Shown piece after piece: positions 56,438 to 64,000 of a stretch of 64,000 nucleotides of DNA (positions within the stretch are counted from its first letter, which is position 1; every line of letters starts with the position of its first letter). Under the pieces are notes generated by a model that was not told where the DNA came from, ran no database searches, and saw nothing but the letters and a program-made list of their open reading frames with translations. Origin of the DNA: Azolla caroliniana (taxonomy: Eukaryota > Polypodiophyta); contig JBHGNT010000012.1 in NCBI GenBank assembly GCA_043228905.1, positions 3,410,001-3,474,000 on the forward strand, read 5' to 3'. The position numbers and the translations under genes are program-made.

Positions 56438-56518
56438 GAACTCGATACGACGTATCGAGTTCCTGTTTAAAGTTTTTGTTTTAAACAAGAACTCGATATG
56501 CCGTATCGAGTTCTTGTT
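56438..56518. promoter_or_regulatory. Paired long palindromes in intron 1 of the ParB-like gene
   Basis: 56438-56462 is a 25 bp perfect palindrome with a single central base (arms GAACTCGATACG). 56484-56518 is a 35 bp palindrome with arms of 17 bases (AACAAGAACTCGATATG) and one mismatch. They share ACTCGATAYG..CGTATCGAGT. Their size and symmetry recall parS-type ParB sites, though the sequence is not bacterial parS. Confidence 0.75.
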
Positions 56519-59500
56519 AAAGTCTGTCATATGCAAATTCTCTACAATAAGGATATGGAATCAATATAAAGTTTTCGAAGTTGAATGGATTTCCGAATAA
56601 AGGACTATCATGTTCACTCAACTCAATACATGATTGATATTTATAGTTTACCACAAATCGCTTGCTAGTTTTAGTCTTCGTCTAATTATGTATATTTTAA
56701 TATACAACCTTAATCTACGTGACCACCTAACTTATGTTTTCGCATGTCCTTTCTTAAATAGGTCGTTTGAGAACTTGTCGGACCGACCTATGAAGAAGAT
56801 AAAGCTTCGAATACAGGGCTCTCCAATTGAGACCCAGACCCTAATAGTTCTTGAGAACATGAAGAGAGGAAAAAAGGTTCTCTTCAACGAGGAGACAAAA
56901 TCTCAACCATCCAATGAGGTCAGCCAAAAGAAAATGTTAGCAGCTACCAGTGGTGAGGACCTTCCTGACCATGATCTAACGAACAAGGAATGGTGTATGC
57001 AATACGTCGACTCCAAGAAAAAAGTCGTGTTGTATACAGCAAAGAAGAAGGGCGACGGTCAACTTGAAAATGAAACCACATTTATGTATGGCCGTATTCT
57101 AAGATTTGGCTACGAAGATTTAGATTCAGCCAACATACTTGTGATGATTGAGTGCTCTAAGGGCGTACGTAAAGTGTACCTTTCTGAAGATCTACCAATA
57201 AAGGAATCTTGTGGGCCGGAATCTTTTAAAAAAGATCTAGAAAGCTCACAAAACCTTATTGTCACCTTGAGGCCTTATATACAAGGCCATGTAACTCTAA
57301 GGGAGCCCTTGCCCTCCCCAGTGAATGCCCCGGAAAGGGCATCTAAAGGGCAATCAAGACCAGCAAAAAAAAAGACCATTAAACTGTCGGACTCCGACTC
57401 ATCAAGCTCAAACGAAGATGAGGACACTAAGGGGACACCAGGAGTTGAGATGGCATTAGGTGTGTTGTCATCAGAGCAGAATAAGATACGGAGAGAGTTA
57501 ATGCAACGTAAACTGGTCAGAAAAGGGCAAGTGTTTAATTTGCCTATAACACACATCCATCGGCCCCTATAGATGAAAAAATAGGACAAAGACCACTTGA
57601 GATCAAAGAGCCACACCGAATGCATGTTCAAAATCTCAAGAAAAAAATGAAAATTAATCCACATGCTACCTTTGTGCCTTTTACTGTTATGGTAGATCCC
57701 GAAGAATGTGAAACCATTGAAGATTTCGACATAAGAAAGCATGATCAATACAATTACTTTGTAATTGGTGGATCGCATTCGGCGGAGGCACGTCGGCAAC
57801 TTGTGAGAGAACATCCAACGACTTTCTTCTTGAAGAATGTCGTGTGCAGAATTTACGTGGGCCTCACAACTGACGAGGCAAAGCTGTTGGCATGGGACCA
57901 CAATAACGATAATGACTATAGGTAGAAAATGTCATCGATTGAGCGTATAAGGTTATTCCACCACAAGTATTTGGACGTCAAACAAGAGTTCGGTGTGAAG
58001 CTACATCCAGGCCTACAACGTCAATGCTTGCATGAAGTCAGCATTGTGGTAGATGATAATGTTAAGTCCAATGGTCTTCAGAAATATGAGTCCTGGTTTC
58101 AACTTGCCTTTAGAGATGGAGAAGTATGGGACCTACAAGATCAAATCTTCTCAATGTGGGAGAATAAGGATGTCAAGGGTCAACAACAAAAGAAATGTAA
58201 GGTAGACCCTCAACTAGAATTAAAGTCACAAGCGGCCAAGAAAATTGACAATTGAAGAAGCGACTGACGACATGAATTTTTCTCTGTGGAGAGCGATGCA
58301 AGGTATTAAGGACGAGCAGCTTCTTGTGTCTGTTTTATCAAGGGTTGTGACAAAAGATTTAAGCCTTGAAGAAATGGTCACTAAGTTCAATAAGTAAGTA
58401 TTTCAAATAGTGATATTGAATTCAATATGTTGCAATTGAAAGTTCTAATCTCGTTTTCTAATTTCACAGTCATAAGTTGTACATGAAGATCCAAGAAGTT
58501 ATGATTAAACAACTTGGATGTATAACTTGGGAACAAGTGACCGAGGATTATCCTCTAATGTCTTCATATAAGGCGTTATCCGAGTATTTTATTGCATTCA
58601 AGGATTGGGTTAGTATTGGTGGTTTTTCATTAAGCTTTCCTCATATGTAGAGGTTGTGTAATAATACTTGATGTCTTGTTACTTCTATTAGAAACCGTGT
58701 CGTGGCAAGAAACAAGGAGAAGTTAAGGATATACACAATTTCCCGACATCCTTCCTTGCACATCTCGAGAGAGCCAGAAAAGAAAAGGATTGTCGCTTAG
58801 TCAAGGCGTACGAAATTGAGGAAGATGGCTCATTCAAAAAATTTAGCCACAAAAAGGATATTACGAGAGATCTTTATTACAACGTGGTTTGCTGTGATGT
58901 CGTTGACATGATCCAAAAAGTGCCAAAGAAGGAATATACGCTAATGATTGCAGATATTTCATACGGATTTTGAATGGCAGGGTCATCATACGACGATGAA
59001 CCATTTAGGTTTAAACAATTAGAGAAGATGGTCAAGGATTTTGTTAAGCTAACGATTGCATCCTTGTGGAGAATGGTTGTCTTTCATAATATGGACCAAG
59101 GGTACTCGATAGCTCAAGCTTTGAGATCTCGTTGCCATGGCATCGAGAACCTTGCATGGTAAGGATTATTTATATGTCTCATTCACTATATTTCCTTTCT
59201 TAAGATTGTTCAATCTATTCTTAACTCGATGTAATATTTGTTATAGGATAAAAACCAATGTAAATAGAGGGCCAACCTTTCGGTTCGTAAATGCCATTGA
59301 ATACATTACGGTTGGTTACTTCGATGAAATTAAGAAACAAAGAATCAAGGAGCATTCTAATGAAGTGGGAGGTTCAAATCAGTTGGTATATCCAACAGTG
59401 ACACGTAAATTGCGACATATCACCACAACAGAACAGGGACTTTTCAACCCATACCAAAAACCTCAATGACTTATGATGTGTTGTCATGTGGTTTTTCACA

Positions 59501-59789
59501 CACGATATGAAAACTAGTAAAATAATTATTTACGATTAGCTTAATATATTGATATGGAAAGATAGATGTGTTCAAGAGCTTCATAGCGTATTTTACTACG
59601 CATAAAACGGATAAACAAGTATCAAGTTATGTGACTGTGAAGTTTGAAGAAAAGAAAAGAAAAGACAAAACTATGAGATATCCCACATAGATAGGACAAC
59701 ATTGGAACCCAGAATATATAAGGGAAACCAAAACATATTCATTTTATCAATGTGTGGAGCACATAATGTTCATTGTGTGGTGACTTGGG

Positions 59790-60650
59790 CTACATTGTGT
59801 GCTGTGCACGCTTCGGGCATACGCGTGTATACACGACTGTGTTAACGCTTCGGGCGCACGCGAGTGTGCAAGGCCGTGTGGATGTTTTCGGACGTACACG
59901 CGCATGGACGTCTTCAGATGTACGCGCGTGTGCAAGTTTCAGGCGTGCGCATGTGCAAGTTTCAGGCGGACTGTGTGTGCGGACGAGCGCGCGGACGCGT
60001 GTGTGCGCACGACCGCATGCGTGGATGCGTACACTACGGCGCTTCGGGTGTACGCGAGTGTGCAAGGCCGTGTGGATGTTTTCGGACGTACGCGCGCATG
60101 GACGTCTTCAGATGTACACGCGTGTGCAAGTTTCAGGCGTACGCATGGACGTTTCGGACGGACTATGTGTGCGGACGAGCGCGCGGACGCGTGTGTGCGC
60201 ACGTGCGCATGCGTGGATGTGTACACTACGGCGCGGTCGAGACTTTTGCACGCGGATGAGTACACGGTGCGGGTTGGACGCGCGCGTGCGTGGATGCGTA
60301 CACTACTACGCGGTCAGGACTTTTCAGGCGTACGCGTGGACGTTTCAGACGGACTGTGTGCGGACAAGCGCGCGGACACGTGTGTACGCGCGTGTGCAAG
60401 TTTCAGGCGTACGCGTGGACGTTTCGGACGGACTGTGTGTGCGGACGAGCGCGCGGACGCGTGTGTGTGCACATGCGCATGCGTGGATGCGTACACTACG
60501 GCGCAGTCGAGACTTTTGCACGCGGATGCGTACACGGTGCGGGTTGGACGCGCGCGCGCGTGGATGCGTACACTACTACGCGGTCAGGACTTTTGCGCGC
60601 GGACGCATCTACGGTTTGGTTGCGACGCACATACGGATTGCGCACAGGCT
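59790..60650. repeat. GC-rich minisatellite (CGTACGCG / GCGCGGACGCG) in the solo LTR
   Basis: Repeats of several sizes built from GTGTGCAAGTTTCAGGCGT, GCGGACGAGCGCGCGGACG and GGATGCGTACACTACGGCG. Extremely CpG-rich in AT-rich surroundings. It opens long frames on both strands that are not genes. Confidence 0.93.
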
Positions 60651-60694
60651 AAACTTTATGGATGATTGTGTCATTTGGCCGAATTATACGGACA

Positions 60695-60835
60695 ATCGCA
60701 TGCAACCAAAAGCCAAGGCCATGCAACTAAAAGTAAAAGGCATGCATCTAAAAATGGAAGCATGCAACTAAAAGCAGAGGCCATGCAACTAAAAATAGAG
60801 GCCATCCAACTAAAAGTGGGCATGCAAAGTAACAT
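60695..60835. repeat. Array of CATGCA (RY) motifs, about 20-25 bp period
   Basis: Seven related units CATGCAACTAAAAgNNgAgGC; six keep CATGCA and one reads CATCCA. Confidence 0.88.
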
Positions 60836-61769
60836 TGGGGAGGAGGATCAACAAGGAGCTTAATATATGTCCCATTTTTTCCCTCCTAGTTTTTTTTTTT
60901 TCCTTTTTTCTTCTTCCCTCTCGGATTCGAGAAATAAATTATCTCACATATTGATATCAAACTCCTAGCTTTGTTTACTCGATCTTTCGGGTCAAAAATT
61001 ATCTCTCGTATTCATATCGGACCACTCCTTGCATGGTTGTTGGCTCCTTTCTTTGAAAAATTAATCTCTCATTTCCATACCCAACCCATTGTAACACGAT
61101 TCTGAAATTATAAAGAATCGATTTTCTTTTGCAATAAACTAATGATTTGTCTCTCCCACTTGTCTTATGCTTAAAACTTGCTTGTGTTGTACATGTTGCT
61201 CTAAATCCTTCTAGTCCAGAACCCCGGCAGTTCCGTCTCACGATCCGCACATAGTGACGGATTTTCACGACAGCGCTTGATCGAGATGTTTTCTGTAGAA
61301 GGAGATTGGATATTAGACCTCTTCTCTAGCACAGGTATTCCTCAAACTAGGTTAACGATGTTGAGATAACCAATACTGAATCCTTTTTGTTTGAGAACTA
61401 ATTCTTCTTGTTACTTTCTTCACAAGGACAACGTCTGCATGTGCATTGAAGCTCTTTAGAAACACAGTTGCATTAGAGAAGGACGAGGAGCAAGTTATAT
61501 TTATAAACATGAAGATTAAGGCTTTGTGGGAGTGCCCAGACCAGGACGAGGAGGTCGGTGCAAAGAACCTCGCTGATACCGAAAGGTTTCAACCTGCTTC
61601 GCGAGAGCCTATTCCTTCGTTAGCCGGGGAACCGGGGGAGCTTGATTATGAGCTTATAGAAGATATTTCGTTGGCTTGGCTAACAGGGGAAGCCAATGCA
61701 CGTATAGCCGAAGAGAGTTCTATACAGGATGACGAAGAAAATGACATTGACGATTTGCTTGCTATGTAA

Positions 61770-62202
61770 TAGACTCTTTTTAAAACGTGAAATGTATTGT
61801 TTGGAATTCACATTATTAATACAAATTTTGGATTTTACTTGGTGGATTCTATTCTTTATAATCTTCTATATGTTTCAATTTTATTTTTATATACTTGGTT
61901 AGTAGACTTATGACATTGGTTTCACCGCATACATTGCTGACTACCAAATTTATGGAGAAACATGAATTAGTTTAAATTGAGGCTGATTTTGGTCAAACTT
62001 TACCTTAACATAACATGGTCGTAGAATTGTTGCTATGACTGTCCATGTTGTTATTATGGATCTTTGTCTTCTATTGTTAAAACTATTATGTTTCTCTTCC
62101 ATTGCTGCTTAGATTGTGTAGTGTGTTGATAATGGTTCCACTAGCGTTATCCGCATGTTTTTATACACTTGTATTTCCACTAGCGTTATTGTTCGGAGCT
62201 TG
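61770..62202. other. Downstream of the methyltransferase gene, AT-rich
   Basis: 3' flank. CCACTAGCGTTAT is doubled (62138, 62178). No gene seen. Confidence 0.4.
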
Positions 62203-62475
62203 ATCCCGTGTGAATCACCTAAGAAATAGATTAGATCAATTTTAAATACAAGTTTGAAAGCCTTAATAAGTTTGTTATTTCCACCACATTATCCTAAAGT
62301 TCACTGTCTTACATTGTCCACAATTATATACATATGGTTTGATCCCATACGAACAAACTGAGGAATAGATTAGATCAACTTTAAATACAAGTATTAAATA
62401 CCTTAATAAGTTAGTTATTCCAATCACATTATCCTAAAGTGCACGATCCTACATTGTCCACAATTATATACATGC
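62203..62475. repeat. Tandem duplication of about 135 bp
   Basis: Two copies of a unit running from TTGATCCC..GAA, AATAGATTAGATCAA, TTTAAATACAAGT and CACATTATCCTAAAGT to TACATTGTCCACAATTATAT. Confidence 0.92.
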
Positions 62476-62523
62476 GAGTATGGGTCAAAGTATAAATTAT
62501 AACTCATTTTATTAGTATGGTTA

Positions 62524-62999
62524 TGTTGGGAGACAGGTTCCTTCGGATGGGAAGGGAGAAGAACAGTGCCGACGAACAAACTCGGCCGAGGCCGACAGGC
62601 CAAGGCCGAAACGGTATGAACCGGATGGGGAGTACCCAACTGCGGAGAGCCGGATGGTGTAGGCCCGGCCCGACTGCGGAGAGCCGGATGGTGTAGACCC
62701 GGTATGAACCGGATGGGGAGTACCCGACTGCGGAGAGAGCCGGATGGTGTAGACCCGGTATGAACCGGATGGGGAGTACCCGACTGCGGAGAGTCGGATG
62801 GTGTAGGCCCGGTATGAACCGGAGGAAGAGACATATTTGTAAATATGTTTCTGAGAGCCCATCGAGGCTACATTTGTAAATAGCCGAAAAGTCATATTAG
62901 TATAAATATGACTTAGGGCAAACTTTTAGTGTTGGTGTCGTTTTTTTGTTGTTGTTATTCTTCCTTGTTGGTGCAAGAAGAAGATAGAGCGCGTAACTG

Positions 63000-63034
<35 letters not shown>

Positions 63035-63309
63035 GAGGTCGTTGCCTCTGTTGTAACCGCCGCCTGTGGCGAAGATCTGAGAGCACGAGGTCGTTGCCTC
63101 AGTGAACTCACTGTTGTATATTCCTACATAGTGACAGTTTGCAGCCTGTGGGCTGCCGTGGTTTTTCCCCTATTTTGGGGTTTTCCACGTAAACCTCCTG
63201 TGTACCATTTCTCTCCTTTGTGTCGCGTTTCATTACCTGTTTTTCTGTGTATGAAAAGAATCTCGGTTGTGGCCGAGCGTCGGTCATAAGGAATGTCGAG
63301 TTCTCTGCA
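62524..63309 (+). repeat. 5' LTR of Copia-E
   Basis: 786 bp, TGTTGGGAGAC...CTCTGCA. It contains four copies of a repeat of about 60 bp (GGATGGGGAGTACCCGACTG) at 62595-62830, a TATAAATA near 62900 and a (GA)n tract at 63002-63033. Confidence 0.88.
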
Positions 63310-63311
63310 AG

Positions 63312-63323
63312 TGGTATCAGAGC
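63312..63323 (+). other. Copia-E primer binding site
   Basis: TGGTATCAGAGC, initiator-Met type, two bases after the LTR. Confidence 0.93.
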
Positions 63324-63339
63324 GAAATCGACACAGAAA

Positions 63340-64000
63340 ATGGACAAATCGTTTGGCGGCATGTTCAAGCTCACCGGCTCCAACTACTCAGTGTGGAAGT
63401 CGAAGATGAGGGACATGCTTGTGGTTAAAGACCTCTGGCTGCCGGTTCAGTTCGGGGACAAGAGACCGGACAAAATCGACGCCGCGATATGGGAGGTGAT
63501 GCACATGAAGACAACGGCGTACATACGGTGCTTCATCGACATGAGCCTGTACAACAACTTCAATGAAGAGAGCAAGGCTCATGAGCTCTGGGAGAAGATC
63601 GGCATAATGTTCCAGAACAAAAATGTTGTCAATCAGGTGTCGGTATTCCGGAAGCTAGTAAGACTCCGGTACCAAGATGGCTCCAGCATGGCGGAGCATA
63701 TGAATGCCTTCCAGGGGCTGATTCACCAGGCAACGTCATTGGAAGTACCTCTTGCCGATGAGGTCCTAGCGCTACTCCTGCTCAGTTCCCTCCCGGATAG
63801 CTGGGAGACGTTGGTTGTCACTTTGGGCAACGCCGGGCCGGAAGGAAAACGGTTATCCCTAGCAAGAGTAAAGTCGAGCTTGCTGGATGAGGAGGCTCGT
63901 CGGAAAGACAAAGATACGAGCTCCGGCTCCAAAGCGCTCCTTACCGAATCGGAACGCGGAAGACATAGAAACCGTAGTCCCCAGAACCGGGAGAAGTCGG
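63340..64000 (+). CDS. Copia-E gag, partial (cut by window edge)
   Basis: ATG at 63340, 17 bases after the primer site; 220 codons open to the last base of the window. It reads a copia Gag: FKLTGSNYSVWKSKMRDMLV, ELWEKIGIMFQNKNVVNQVS, RKLVRLRYQDGSSMAEHMNA, LLLLSSLPDSWETLVVTLGN, then a charged, Ser/Arg-rich linker that normally leads to a zinc knuckle. No stop or frameshift, unlike Copia-A, -B and -C, so this may be the least damaged copia copy here. GC-rich codon choice compared with flanking DNA. Confidence 0.9.
   Translation, partial: MDKSFGGMFKLTGSNYSVWKSKMRDMLVVKDLWLPVQFGDKRPDKIDAAIWEVMHMKTTAYIRCFIDMSLYNNFNEESKAHELWEKIGIMFQNKNVVNQVSVFRKLVRLRYQDGSSMAEHMNAFQGLIHQATSLEVPLADEVLALLLLSSLPDSWETLVVTLGNAGPEGKRLSLARVKSSLLDEEARRKDKDTSSGSKALLTESERGRHRNRSPQNREKS

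Larger units (their letters stand above)
59482..61272 (+). mobile_element. Long solo LTR of the RCGY-targeting family inside the methyltransferase exon
   Basis: 1791 bp, TGTCATGTGG...TTTCACGACA. The right flank is GCGC (61273-61276) and the left flank GTGT (59478-59481), read as a decayed GCGC. Removing the LTR and one repeat restores the methyltransferase frame across the junction (LMM then RLIEMF). TATATAAG at 59712-59719. The U5 block CTAGTCCAGAACCCCGGCAG near 61210 matches other family members. A GC-rich minisatellite fills its middle. Confidence 0.78.
56353..61769 (+). pseudogene. ParB-like plus DNA amino-methyltransferase gene, spliced, broken
   Basis: Proposed exons: 56353-56387, 56762-58393, 58470-58608, 58692-59158, 59247-59481 joined to 61277-61334 (or 61350), and 61427-61769. 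GT/AG edges keep frame at most junctions. Exon 2 has a ParB/sulfiredoxin-like domain (57650-57925): VPFTVMV, VIGGSHSAEARRQL, RIYVGLTTDEAKLLAWDHNN. Exons 4-6 read an amino-methyltransferase: MIADISYGF (motif IV, usually DPPYG, at 58950), LWRMVVFH, FNPYQKP (59443), FSVEGDWILDLFSSTG (motif I, SAM binding, 61289-61334), ALEKDEEQV (motif II). Motif IV before motif I is the beta-class order. Damage: a 2 nt slip near 57552, TAG at 57923, 1 nt indel near 58245, TGA at 58971 and 59467, and a solo LTR in exon 5. Introns rule out bacterial contamination. Native role unknown. Confidence 0.72.
62524..64000 (+). mobile_element. Copia-E, 5' part of a Ty1/copia element, runs off the window
   Basis: 5' LTR 62524-63309, primer site and open gag to the window edge. 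Same LTR family as the solo LTR at 13697-15254. Confidence 0.9.

Noticed and set aside
59482-59760. Continuation of the methyltransferase exon past the TGA at 59467
   Set aside because: The frame closes and the coding sequence resumes only at 61277; the stretch belongs to the inserted LTR.
59773-60771. Long open frames (332 and 288 codons) in the GC-rich minisatellite
   Set aside because: They are products of the repeat: several frames on both strands are open at once, with no start context, and the region lies in a solo LTR.
56353-61769. Bacterial contamination as the source of the ParB-methyltransferase
   Set aside because: The gene has GT/AG introns and a nested plant LTR, and it sits among plant transposons.

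Overview
This is repeat-dense nuclear DNA from a plant, most likely a flowering plant; I cannot name the species. The plant calls rest on Ty1/copia elements with the initiator-Met primer site TGGTATCAGAGC, Ty3/gypsy and L1-type LINE fragments, LTRs primed by tRNA-Trp, spliced genes, and a plant-type PGG membrane protein. Almost everything is transposon. The only intact host-like gene is the PGG gene at 42.0-43.0 kb.

Layout. 83-5613: complete Copia-A (5 bp TSD) with a solo LTR nested in gag. 6938-16721: a non-coding, minus-strand LTR element, split by a 5'-truncated Copia-B. Copia-B is split by Copia-C and by a copia solo LTR, and that solo LTR holds another solo LTR. 16.9-17.4: LINE fragment. 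18575-36239: a gypsy element (TSD CTAAT). Its protease region holds a TIR DNA transposon (20773-34230) with a transposase pseudogene and a RING/coiled-coil gene. That transposon holds a gag-only LTR element (21574-25855), which holds a further solo LTR. 36.2-42.0: diverged duplications of the region upstream of the PGG gene, plus gypsy debris. 43.7-44.1: truncated LINE. 46057-49632: a very young gag-only LTR element with an open reading frame. 50.2-52.0: gag and copia fragments. 52.3-61.8: two divergent decayed genes, a DUF7869-like transposon gene (minus) and a seven-exon ParB-like plus DNA amino-methyltransferase gene (plus), the latter split by a solo LTR. 62524-64000: start of a further copia element, gag open to the window edge.

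Two systems stand out. First, an LTR family (intact copies at 21.6 and 46.1 kb; solo LTRs at 1.2, 13.7, 23.5 and 59.5 kb) encodes only a long Gag, is primed by tRNA-Trp, makes 4 bp target duplications that all fit RCGY, and in most copies carries an antisense tRNA-like module in its LTR. Second, the ParB-like/methyltransferase gene faces a transposase-like gene and has two long palindromes in intron 1; it may be the remains of a mobile element that encoded its own DNA methyltransferase. All coordinates and junctions were read by eye. Family names come from motif recognition, not from searches.
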